From contig VMSP01000180.1 of the NCBI GenBank assembly GCA_013792135.1, positions 1 to 34,899 of the forward strand: a stretch of 34,899 bases of DNA. Reading direction: 5' to 3'. The position numbers and the translations under genes are program-made. Below, piece after piece: positions 7,413 to 14,637 of this stretch (position 1 is the stretch's first letter; each line of letters starts with the position of its first letter). The notes below the pieces were generated by a model. It searched no databases. It saw only the letters and a list, made by a program, of their open reading frames with translations, and was not told where the DNA came from. Source of the DNA: Desulfocapsa sp. (GTDB lineage: Bacteria > Desulfobacterota > Desulfobulbia > Desulfobulbales > Desulfocapsaceae).

Positions 7413-8674
7413 AATTTAAACTCATCTATCCCAAGTGGGCCAAGCTGGACCGGCAGACCGAGTTTCATCTGCCGCCGCATGGGCCGGTTGTCTTTGCCGC
7501 CACCTTGCCCGAATACGTCGACGTCGATTTTGTTGATGAAAATCTGGAGACCATTGATTTTGACGATCCGGTCGATATGGTCGGGATCTCCATGATGCTG
7601 ACCGTGCAGGTGAAGCGCGGCTGGGAGATTGCTGATCTCTACCGGCAGAAAGGGGTCAAGGTCATCTTCGGCGGCATTGCCACCATGCTCCATGCCGAGG
7701 AAACCATGGAACATGCCGATTCTGTCTTTCTTGGCGAGGCCGAGGGTCGGATGGAACAGGTCCTGGCCGATTTCAGGCAGGGCAAACTCAAACCCTGTTA
7801 CGATTTTATGGACGAGCGGCCGGATATAGCCCTGGTCGGCCCGGCCCGCCGGGATCTCCTCAATCGCAAGCTCTACAACTACAAGGGCGTGCAGATGGTG
7901 GATCTGGTCCATGCTTCCCGCGGCTGTAGATTTAACTGCTACCCCTGTGCCGTCTCCTATCTCGGCGGGCGCGTCTTCCGGCCCCGGCCCATTGACAAGG
8001 CAGTGGCCGAGATGGCCGGCATCGACAACAACCGCCTCTTCATCGTCGACAACTCCCTGGCCCAGAATACCCAGTGGGAGATGGAGCTGTTCCGGGAGAT
8101 GATCCCCCTGAAAAAGAAATGGTGCTCCCATCCCATTGAAGACAAGCCCGAGGTCCTTGATCTCGCGGCCCAGGCCGGGGCCTGGTATGTCTACCAGGCG
8201 GTCTTTGACACCTCGGACTATATCAAGGAGCGGATCAAGCGCTATCACGACCACGGTATCGGCGTCGAGGGCACGATCCTCCTCGGGCTCGACAATCACG
8301 ATGAAGACTTCATCAAGCGGCTGATCGACTTCCTTCTCGAGATCGAGCTTGATCTGGCCGAATTCACGGTCCTGACCCCCTTCCCCCACACCAAGGCCTG
8401 GAAGGAGCTGAACCAGCAGAACCGCATCCTCTCCCAGGATTGGAACGACTACTCAGCGGACAAGGTGGTTTTTCAGCCCAAACAGATGAGTCCGGGCAAA
8501 CTGCAGGAACTGCTCGATTATGCCTGGAACACCTTCTACCACGATGAATCGCAGAAGATGAAGATGGCGAAACTGTTCCAGCAGGTGGTGAAAAAAGAGA
8601 TGGCCGACGACACCTTCAAGCCCCGGGACAGAAGCCTGGCCGATCAGTCTTTTGGCCGGGATGCGAGCAGATAG
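7409..8674 (+). CDS. Radical SAM protein with N-terminal B12-binding-like domain (no DxHxxG)
   Basis: A 421-residue protein. Residues 1-130 look like the Rossmann-type cobalamin-binding domain of class B radical SAM enzymes (VGISMMLTVQ, VIFGGIATMLH, FLGEAEG), but I see no DxHxxG motif, so cobalamin, if bound, would be base-off without that His. The [4Fe-4S] site is Cys173, Cys177 and Cys180 (CxxxCxxC). The architecture resembles HpnJ/BchE-type enzymes acting on lipids and hydrophobic cofactors. The N-terminus lacks a signal peptide, so it is cytoplasmic. It is coupled by ATGA to the lipoprotein gene. Substrate unknown; tailoring of the acyl chain is inferred from context. Confidence 0.8.
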   Translation: MKFKLIYPKWAKLDRQTEFHLPPHGPVVFAATLPEYVDVDFVDENLETIDFDDPVDMVGISMMLTVQVKRGWEIADLYRQKGVKVIFGGIATMLHAEETMEHADSVFLGEAEGRMEQVLADFRQGKLKPCYDFMDERPDIALVGPARRDLLNRKLYNYKGVQMVDLVHASRGCRFNCYPCAVSYLGGRVFRPRPIDKAVAEMAGIDNNRLFIVDNSLAQNTQWEMELFREMIPLKKKWCSHPIEDKPEVLDLAAQAGAWYVYQAVFDTSDYIKERIKRYHDHGIGVEGTILLGLDNHDEDFIKRLIDFLLEIELDLAEFTVLTPFPHTKAWKELNQQNRILSQDWNDYSADKVVFQPKQMSPGKLQELLDYAWNTFYHDESQKMKMAKLFQQVVKKEMADDTFKPRDRSLADQSFGRDASR

Positions 8675-8684
8675 GGGAGTGATG

Positions 8685-8759
8685 ATGAAACATAACCAAG
8701 CGAAAAGTAAGAGATCACTTTTCAGCATATTCGCACTGGTGGGCCTTAGGAAAATATGA
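8685..8759 (+). pseudogene. Short ORF, probable 5' remnant of a disrupted membrane-protein gene
   Basis: ATG 8685 has GGGGAG (8674-8679) five bases upstream, a stronger ribosome-binding site than most in this operon, but the frame stops after 24 codons. The peptide is basic (KHNQAKSKR) then hydrophobic (SLFSIFALVGL), like the first part of a membrane protein. The frame breaks down in the direct repeat at 8734-8750 that borders the foreign gene. I read it as the start of an operon gene whose remainder was lost. A genuine tiny membrane peptide is the alternative. Confidence 0.4.
8734..8750. repeat. Left direct repeat bordering the cassette-like insert
   Basis: CACTGGTGGGCCTTAGG here matches CACAGGTGAGCCTTAGC at 9502-9518 at 14 of 17 positions, in the same orientation and 768 bases apart. 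The right copy is the L'-side arm of the attC-like site. The left copy lacks the following GTT. Confidence 0.6.
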
Positions 8760-9460
8760 AGAAATGGAATGAACAATTTTGGGAGCTTGTAGATTCTTAC
8801 ACCCCTCATCACGGCTCACGTATAATAATTTTCCTATCAATATCCCTATCATTACTGATAGTTGCGTACCTGCCTGCCACGGTAAAAGAACTCCAATTAC
8901 CATGGACAGCGCCAACCATAACGCTACTTCGCGCAATAATCCCTCTATCAATCCTAGTTTCGATATCTGTTTTTGTTTATGTGTTAAATATTCGCTTTGT
9001 TTGGGCATTGAGTCCACAGAAGAATCTGCCATTTCAGTTTAACGGTAAGGTAAAGGTATCTCTCAATGATTATTTTGAGGTGCCAGGCTTTAACACCCCA
9101 CCATTTCGGGTTGTACTTAAAAAAATTTCCACCGAAAATATGCCACCTCCGTATCTATGCATACCAGAAACAGACATAAACAATAAAGACACTGAAACGG
9201 CAACTTTGAGTTTCTCCCCACATCTATCAATGCATCATGGTCGAGGAGTAAAACGAACTGACATCAATAATTTTGACGAAGAAACATTTATTATGTGTAA
9301 ATCGCAATTAAGTGAACAAGATTATTCAGTATTCTTTTTCTATATATCTCCGGACGGGAAAGATGAGCGTTTCTTTAGGTGCACAGTGACACATATCAAT
9401 ACCACCAAAAAAGAAGTTGAAATTGATCTGTTCTTAAAATGGCCAATCTATAATAAATAG
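8756..9460 (+). CDS. Hypothetical two-helix membrane protein on a cassette-like insert
   Basis: A 234-residue protein, family not recognised. Two transmembrane helices are evident (about 23-44, and 58-80 in LLRAIIPLSILVSISVFVYV). A hydrophilic, beta-rich C-terminal part of about 150 residues follows; its side of the membrane is not clear. The ATG overlaps the TGA of the preceding short ORF and has AGGA upstream. Base composition is much more AT-rich than the genes on either side, and codon use differs. It ends directly at an attC-like site and is bordered by direct repeats, so it is probably an integron gene cassette unrelated to lipid synthesis. A 105-residue minus-strand ORF overlaps its 5' part but has no comparable support. 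Confidence 0.65.
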   Translation: MKKWNEQFWELVDSYTPHHGSRIIIFLSISLSLLIVAYLPATVKELQLPWTAPTITLLRAIIPLSILVSISVFVYVLNIRFVWALSPQKNLPFQFNGKVKVSLNDYFEVPGFNTPPFRVVLKKISTENMPPPYLCIPETDINNKDTETATLSFSPHLSMHHGRGVKRTDINNFDEETFIMCKSQLSEQDYSVFFFYISPDGKDERFFRCTVTHINTTKKEVEIDLFLKWPIYNK

Positions 9461-9525
9461 CCCAACAAACGGCTACACTCTGACGCCGGAAACTACCCCG
9501 GCACAGGTGAGCCTTAGCGTTGATT
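9460..9525 (+). repeat. attC-like integron recombination site
   Basis: GCCCAAC (9460-9466, fits RYYYAAC) lies at the stop codon of the foreign gene and GTTGATT (9519-9525, close to GTTRRRY with one mismatch) 52 bases later. CAAC 9463-9466 pairs with GTTG 9519-9522. GGCT 9471-9474 pairs with AGCC 9510-9513, and CA 9476-9477 with TG 9508-9509, leaving A9475 extrahelical. GCCGG 9485-9489 pairs with CCGGC 9498-9502. This R''-L''-loop-L'-R' layout and 66-base size suit attC. No integrase gene is in the window. Confidence 0.6.
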
Positions 9526-9580
9526 TGAAGAATTTTTATCGCGCAGAAGTGCAGAGAATAAATGCCAGAACTACCTATCC

Positions 9581-10948
9581 ATGCTGAATAATTCCCAAGA
9601 CATCCAAGCCCTGCTAGCGGGGCCAAAATTCCCAGACAAGGAGTTCATCCGCTCCGGCGCCACCTTCGGCGAGGTCTATGCCATGGCGGCCGGGTTGCGC
9701 GCCGTCTTGGCTGCTCCCGAGTATCAGGGTGCCTCCATCTGTCTGGCCGTGGATAACAAGGCGGTTATGGCCGCTGTCCTCCTGGCTGCCCTTTATTCAT
9801 CTCAGTCCAACGGCCCGACCCTGCTTCTGCCCTTCGCCCTTTCCACCAAGGCCCTGTCCCGGATGCAGCAGCTCACCGGCTTTGCCGCGGCCATTTGCGA
9901 TGTTGACAGAGATCTGCCGGAGGGCACCACCATAATCCGGCCGTCAGCGGGAACAGCGGCGGAGCTTGCCGCCAGCGCCCCGATATCGCCGCAGGTGGAA
10001 CTGCTGAGGATCTTCACTGGCGGCTCCACCGGCACGCCGCAAATCTGGTCGAAGACCGGGGAGAATCTTTTTGGTGAGGGATTTTCCCTGGCCCGCCACT
10101 TTGCGGTGACCGAAAAAGACTGCATTGTCGCCACCGTCCCCCCTTACCATATCTACGGCCTGCTCTTTTCCGTGATCCTGCCTCTGGTCTCGGGGGCCTC
10201 GGTGATCATGGACAGCCCCTCGTACCCCGGGGATATCGCTGATGCGATCCAGAAACAGGAGGGCACCCTTCTTGCCGGCATCCCCCCGCATTACCGGGCC
10301 CTGCGGGGGAAAAAGGTGGCTGGATCCACCCTCAGGCTGGCCTTCTCTTCCGCCGGAATGCTGGATGCAGAGGACAACGAGGCCTTCTTTCAGCTCAATA
10401 AGGTGGGCATTGTCGAGGTGTACGGTTCCACTGAAACGGGCGGCATCGCTACTCGCAACAGGTCTGTGGGCGAGATATCTTTCACCACCTTCCCCTCGGT
10501 TTCGTGGACGATCAAGGAAGACCGCCTCTGCGTGCGCTCCTCCTTTCTCTCGCCGGAACTGCACGTGGCTGACGATGGCTTTTTTACCACCGGCGACCGG
10601 GTGGAGCAATACGGGACAAACCAGTTTATGCTCAAGGGACGGGTGGACGGGGTGACCAAGGTGGGGGGCAAGCGGGTGGATCTGGAAGAGGTGCGTGCCA
10701 TCATCAAAAAGGTGCCCAAGGTCAGCGACTGTGTGGTCATGGCCCTGCCCGACGCCGGGGGTCGGGAACACCGGATTGTGGCCCTGATCCAGGGGACGGA
10801 GGTGGATATGGAGCTGCTCAGGAAAACCCTGGCTGCATCGCTCGAATTCTACGCCCTGCCGCGTCAGCTCAAGATCATCGACCGCATTCCCCTGCAGGCA
10901 AACGGTAAGTATGACCGGGATGCCATCACCCACCTCCTGACCACATGA
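9581..10948 (+). CDS. AMP-dependent acyl ligase (ANL superfamily)
   Basis: A 455-residue adenylate-forming enzyme with the core motifs in order: FTGGSTGTPQ (P-loop, 145-154), VYGSTETGG (280-288), TTGD, GRVDGVTKVGGKRVDLEEV (hinge region, about 350-370) and QANGKYDR with the C-terminal catalytic Lys near 446. It should activate a carboxylic acid as an acyl-AMP and pass it to an ACP or CoA. In aryl-polyene loci the equivalent ligase loads an aryl acid starter, but no ammonia lyase or other aryl-acid gene is visible here, so a fatty-acid substrate is as likely. The next gene starts inside its stop (ATGA), and that gene is a fatty-acid-kinase-like fusion, pointing to an acyl substrate. Confidence 0.85.
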   Translation: MLNNSQDIQALLAGPKFPDKEFIRSGATFGEVYAMAAGLRAVLAAPEYQGASICLAVDNKAVMAAVLLAALYSSQSNGPTLLLPFALSTKALSRMQQLTGFAAAICDVDRDLPEGTTIIRPSAGTAAELAASAPISPQVELLRIFTGGSTGTPQIWSKTGENLFGEGFSLARHFAVTEKDCIVATVPPYHIYGLLFSVILPLVSGASVIMDSPSYPGDIADAIQKQEGTLLAGIPPHYRALRGKKVAGSTLRLAFSSAGMLDAEDNEAFFQLNKVGIVEVYGSTETGGIATRNRSVGEISFTTFPSVSWTIKEDRLCVRSSFLSPELHVADDGFFTTGDRVEQYGTNQFMLKGRVDGVTKVGGKRVDLEEVRAIIKKVPKVSDCVVMALPDAGGREHRIVALIQGTEVDMELLRKTLAASLEFYALPRQLKIIDRIPLQANGKYDRDAITHLLTT

Positions 10949-12657
10949 GCATCATGCGCCACGCCTTTGCCAGCGGTTACGAAAACCTGTCGGCCTGGTC
11001 CGACCTCCTCGACCGGATCAACGTCTTTCCCGTGGCCGACGGCGATACCGGGGCCAATCTGCGCATCAGCCTTGCCCCCCTGCGGGATTGTGAGACCGAC
11101 AAATCACAGACCCTGGAGTTGCTGACCCGCTGCGCCACCGGCAATTCCGGCAATATCGCCGCCGCCTTTTTTCAGGAGTTTTTTCAGTCAGAAGGCTTTG
11201 CTGATCTGGTCGGGCATGCACAACGGGGCCGGGAAAAGGCCTGGGCTGCCCTGGCCCGCCCCCAGGCCGGCACCATACTCAATGTCTTTGACGCTCTCGC
11301 CGCCAGTCTTGCAAACCGAACCGATCCAATCCTTCTTTATCCATTACTCTGCACCGAGTTGCAGGAGGCGGTTCTGGCCACCACCCAGATGCTGCCCGAT
11401 CTCCGGCAGGCGGGTGTTGTCGATGCCGGGGCCCTGGCTATGTATATCTTCTTTGAAGGCTTTTTCCGCCAGCTTGCCGGGCAGCCCGCCGCCCTTCCCT
11501 CGATCCCCAAGCTCTTTGCCGGCAAGCTGGCTATCAGCGCCGATTTCCAGGCCATCCCCAACGCCAGTTTTTGTGTCAGTGCCCTCATCCAGACCGAAGA
11601 CAGGCAGACCGGAGCCGATAAGATCCCGACGGAATGGGGTGATAGCGTGGTCGTACTGCCGGCGGAATCCGGGATCAAGGTCCATATCCATACCTCCGAT
11701 CGCCAGCAGTTGCGCAGCCGGCTTTCTTCGCTGGGCGAGATCGTCGACTGGTCCGATGAGGCCATGGATCAAAACGATCCCACCCGCTTTACCGGCCCGG
11801 AAGAGAGGCAGATTGTCCACATCATGACCGATGGCGCAGGCTCCCTGAGCCGGGAGATGGCGCGACGCCATGGCATCACCCTGCTTGACAGCTACATCCT
11901 CGCCCAGAAGCAGAGCAGGCCGGAAAGCCTGCACGATCCCGCTGAGATCTACGCCCTGATGCGGCAAGGGGTAAAGGTCACCACCGCCCAGGCCTCTACT
12001 TTCGAGCGTCATCAGCACTATCAGAGCGTGTGCCAGCAATTCGGTCAGACCCTCTACCTCTGCGTCGGTTCGGCCTTCACCGGCAATGTTGACATCGCCA
12101 GGCGGTGGAAAGAAGGCAACGATCCGACCAACCTGCTGGAGATCGTCGATACCGGATCCGCCTCCGGCCGTCTGGGACTCATTGCCCTGCTTGCCGCCCG
12201 CTACGCCGAACACGCCACCTGCGTGGAAGATGTCATCGCCTTTGTTTATAAAACCATGACCGACTGCGAGGAATATGTCTTTATCGATCAGCTGCAATAC
12301 CTGGTGGCCGGCGGCAGGGTTACCTGGGCAAGGGGATTTTTCGCTGACCTGCTGCACATGAAACCGGTGATCAGTCCGGTGGGCAACGAGGTCCGCAAGG
12401 CAGGGGTTGTCCATAGCCGTAAAGGACAGCTCGCGCTTGCTTTGGAAAAGCTGCGGCAAGGAGCGCCCGGCGTGGCCCCGGTGATCATGCTCCAATACTC
12501 CGACAATGAAAAATGGGTAAGGGAAACGGTGGAGCCGGAGGTGCGTCAGCTGGCGCCGAGGGCCGAGATTCTGCTGGTGCCCCTCTCCCTGACCTCCGGT
12601 GTACACATGGGGCCGGGAACCTGGGCCTTGGCCTGGGCGGGAGGGCAGACAAGATGA
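10945..12657 (+). CDS. FakA-FakB-like fusion: DhaL kinase domain joined to a DegV lipid-binding domain
   Basis: A 570-residue protein. Residues 1-180 are a DhaL (DAK2) kinase domain: NVFPVADGDTGAN (26-38) with Mg/ATP-binding Asp32 and Asp34, and GNSGN (67-71). Residues 200-275 match the FakA middle domain (EWGDSVVV, IKVHIHTSD). Residues 288-568 are a DegV/FakB domain: TDGAGS (295-300), TTAQAS (346-351), VGSAFTGNVD, YLVAGGRVTWARG, and HMGPGTW (554-560). In Gram-positive bacteria FakA and FakB are separate; FakB presents a bound fatty acid that FakA phosphorylates to acyl-phosphate. Here both roles are in one chain, beside an acyl ligase and acyltransferases. ATGA overlaps flank it on both sides. 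Kinase activity is inferred. Confidence 0.82.
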   Translation: MSIMRHAFASGYENLSAWSDLLDRINVFPVADGDTGANLRISLAPLRDCETDKSQTLELLTRCATGNSGNIAAAFFQEFFQSEGFADLVGHAQRGREKAWAALARPQAGTILNVFDALAASLANRTDPILLYPLLCTELQEAVLATTQMLPDLRQAGVVDAGALAMYIFFEGFFRQLAGQPAALPSIPKLFAGKLAISADFQAIPNASFCVSALIQTEDRQTGADKIPTEWGDSVVVLPAESGIKVHIHTSDRQQLRSRLSSLGEIVDWSDEAMDQNDPTRFTGPEERQIVHIMTDGAGSLSREMARRHGITLLDSYILAQKQSRPESLHDPAEIYALMRQGVKVTTAQASTFERHQHYQSVCQQFGQTLYLCVGSAFTGNVDIARRWKEGNDPTNLLEIVDTGSASGRLGLIALLAARYAEHATCVEDVIAFVYKTMTDCEEYVFIDQLQYLVAGGRVTWARGFFADLLHMKPVISPVGNEVRKAGVVHSRKGQLALALEKLRQGAPGVAPVIMLQYSDNEKWVRETVEPEVRQLAPRAEILLVPLSLTSGVHMGPGTWALAWAGGQTR

Positions 12658-13355
12658 AAGTGGCAATCATTATCCCGGTATATAATCATGAGCAACGGAT
12701 TGCCGAGGTGATTCGGGAGACCCTGAAACTGGGGCTGCCCGTCATTGTCGTTGATGATGGCTCAACCGACAGGACCCCCGACATCCTCAACCGCATTCCC
12801 GATATTACCGTTCTCCGCCACCCGGAAAACCAGGGTAAGGGAGCGGCCTTGCTCACCGGATTTGCCGCTGCGGTGGAATTGGGTTGCGACCTAGCCATCA
12901 CACTCGATGCAGATGGCCAGCACAAACCAGAGGATGCCGCAAATCTTCTCCGTGCTGTGCCGGATGGACAGCGACCGATTATTATCGGTAATCGTCAGGG
13001 GATGAGCGGGGAGCATGTGCCCTGGACCAGCAGGTTCGGGCGGAAATTTTCCAATTTCTGGGTCTGGATGTCGGGCGGGCCGCTGGTGCATGACTCCCAA
13101 TCGGGCTTCAGGCTTTATCCTCTGCCCGAGGTCCTTGACCTTGATGTGCAGTCCAGACGTTTCCAGTTTGAGGTGGAAATTCTGGTCAAGGCCCGCGGGT
13201 GGGGAATTCCTGTCCTTGAGGCACCGGTACAAGTGGTCTACCAGAAGGGCGCTGAACGAATATCCCATTTCCATCCCTGGAAAGATTTTTTCAGGAATTC
13301 CGCCACGTTCAGCAGACTGATATGGAGACGGATTTTCTTAAGGGGCAGGCAGTGA
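12654..13355 (+). CDS. Family 2 glycosyltransferase (dolichol-phosphate-mannosyltransferase-like)
   Basis: About 233 residues from ATG 12654, which overlaps the preceding TGA as ATGA; an in-frame upstream start would only add the overlap with the previous gene. It has the GT-A features VVDDGSTDRT (32-41), LDADGQHKPED (84-94, metal-binding DAD) and DSQSGFRLYP. There is no transmembrane segment, so it probably acts at the cytoplasmic face of the inner membrane. It should transfer a sugar from a nucleotide donor to a lipid acceptor. GT2 enzymes of this type occur in aryl-polyene loci next to an LpxL-like acyltransferase, which is also the arrangement here. Confidence 0.85.
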   Translation: MKVAIIIPVYNHEQRIAEVIRETLKLGLPVIVVDDGSTDRTPDILNRIPDITVLRHPENQGKGAALLTGFAAAVELGCDLAITLDADGQHKPEDAANLLRAVPDGQRPIIIGNRQGMSGEHVPWTSRFGRKFSNFWVWMSGGPLVHDSQSGFRLYPLPEVLDLDVQSRRFQFEVEILVKARGWGIPVLEAPVQVVYQKGAERISHFHPWKDFFRNSATFSRLIWRRIFLRGRQ

Positions 13356-14221
13356 AGGGCGGTTGGTATCAGGCCCTGGAGACGGTAACCAAAATATGCG
13401 GCTCCTGGTTTTTTATTGTTGTCTCGCGAGTCATTGCTGCGGGTTTTTTTGTTTTTTCAAAAAATGTCCCGGAAAGTCGCCGCTTTTACGCCTTGCTCTA
13501 TCCGCAAAAAGGAGCCTTGTATCATCTCTGGTGTACCTTCCGCCAGTATCAGAGCTTTACCACGATTCATCTTGACCGTTTTCTCTCCATTCATCAGCGG
13601 GAAACAGCGTTTACCTCGCACGACTGGGAGAAGCTGGAATCGGTTGTAAACCTGAAGGGGGCGATTCTGCTCATGTCTCATCTGGGAAACTGGGAGATGG
13701 CCGCCCATCTGCTCAAAAAACAGGAGAGTCGCCTGAAGCTTCTTCTCTATATGGGCGTAAAAGATAAAGAAGATCTTGAGCGTTTGCAGAAAGAACACCT
13801 GCACCAATCCGGGGTAACGATCATAGGCGTTGAAAAAGATGGGGGATCGCCCTTTGATGCGCTCGAGGGCATCCGTTTTCTGCAGGACGGGGGGCTTGTC
13901 TCCATGACGGGTGATATCGTCTGGCGTTCTGATCAACGCAAGAGGAGGGTTAATTTTTTAGGCGGTGAAGCCTTTGTCCCGGAGGCACCCTATATTTTTG
14001 CCCTGGTTTCGGGGGCGCCGATATTTGTTTTTTTCCCCTTTCGAAGCGGAAAAAACAGTTACGAGTTTATCCTCTCCGATCCCATATATATCAAGCGCGG
14101 CGACAAAAGCGAGAGAGATGCGGTCATTCAGGCAGCTGCCCAGCAATACGCAGATCTTCTGGAAGAGAAACTCCGTGAACATCCCTTTGAATGGTATCAT
14201 TTTGATCGTTTTGTCCAGTAG
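13352..14221 (+). CDS. LpxL/HtrB-like lysophospholipid (lauroyl-type) acyltransferase
   Basis: About 289 residues from GTG 13352, which overlaps the glycosyltransferase stop as GTGA, the same style of coupling seen across the operon; ATG 13322 would give a longer overlap of 34 bases. The catalytic HxxxxE is His110-Glu115 in SHLGNWEM (numbered from the GTG). An N-terminal hydrophobic segment (SWFFIVVSRVIAAGFFVF) anchors it to the inner membrane. This family adds an acyl chain to lipid A or similar glycolipids, and in aryl-polyene loci it is thought to attach or extend the lipid anchor. It may join the polyene chain, or a fatty acid, to the glycosylated anchor. Confidence 0.85.
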   Translation: MKGGWYQALETVTKICGSWFFIVVSRVIAAGFFVFSKNVPESRRFYALLYPQKGALYHLWCTFRQYQSFTTIHLDRFLSIHQRETAFTSHDWEKLESVVNLKGAILLMSHLGNWEMAAHLLKKQESRLKLLLYMGVKDKEDLERLQKEHLHQSGVTIIGVEKDGGSPFDALEGIRFLQDGGLVSMTGDIVWRSDQRKRRVNFLGGEAFVPEAPYIFALVSGAPIFVFFPFRSGKNSYEFILSDPIYIKRGDKSERDAVIQAAAQQYADLLEEKLREHPFEWYHFDRFVQ

Positions 14222-14366
14222 AGCATTCCAGCAGCGTATATGGTTACGGTCAGGTTGCTTTCGGCAATAATAATTCATTTTCATTTTGAGCAGAAACTGT
14301 GTACTGTCGATACGCAATAACGGTGAGCATCACATTGTCTGAATCTTTTCCCTCCGGCCCGGCACT

Positions 14367-14624
14367 ATGAACAGAGATGAACTGCAAGAAAAAATTATAA
14401 CAATTCTGGAAGATGATTTTGAGTTTGCCCATCCGGGACTCACGGATAATCTCCGCGATGATCATGGATTTGACAGTATTGACGCCATAGAGTTACTGGC
14501 AAAAATAGAAACCATGCTCGGTTTTCAGCTGGCCAGGGCAGAAAAAGAAAAGGCCATGTCCATCAGGACTATCAACGATATTCTCGATTATATCGAAGCC
14601 ATACAAGCCGCTCATCCCAGCTGA
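14367..14624 (+). CDS. Acyl carrier protein (second of three)
   Basis: An 85-residue ACP with the phosphopantetheine serine at Ser37 (GFDSIDAIELL). It follows a 145-base non-coding gap after the acyltransferase gene, so a second promoter could lie there, although I found no convincing -35/-10 pair. It precedes the second ketosynthase by 13 bases and is probably its partner, mirroring the ACP/KS pairing of the minus-strand unit. Its sequence differs clearly from the ACP at 3936-4193. Confidence 0.9.
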   Translation: MNRDELQEKIITILEDDFEFAHPGLTDNLRDDHGFDSIDAIELLAKIETMLGFQLARAEKEKAMSIRTINDILDYIEAIQAAHPS

Positions 14625-14637
14625 TCTTCAGGCCGCC

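Noticed and set aside
7370-8389. 339-residue minus-strand ORF opposite the first radical SAM gene
   Set aside because: Shadow of a GC-rich coding frame; the plus strand has the CxxxCxxC site and operon coupling.
8715-9032. 105-residue minus-strand ORF with a hydrophobic stretch inside the cassette-like insert
   Set aside because: The 234-residue plus frame covers it, is longer and ends precisely at the attC-like site.
9944-10933. 329-residue minus-strand ORF opposite the acyl ligase
   Set aside because: The plus strand carries all ANL motifs; the antisense frame shows no family pattern and is low-complexity in His, Gly and Asp.
11344-12666. 440-residue minus-strand ORF opposite the FakA-FakB-like gene
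   Set aside because: It is an antisense shadow of a GC-rich gene. The plus-strand frame has clear DhaL and DegV motifs and overlaps neighbouring genes as ATGA.
14222-14366. Promoter or terminator in the gap before the second ACP
   Set aside because: No convincing -35/-10 pair and no hairpin with T-run were found; the gap is left unannotated.
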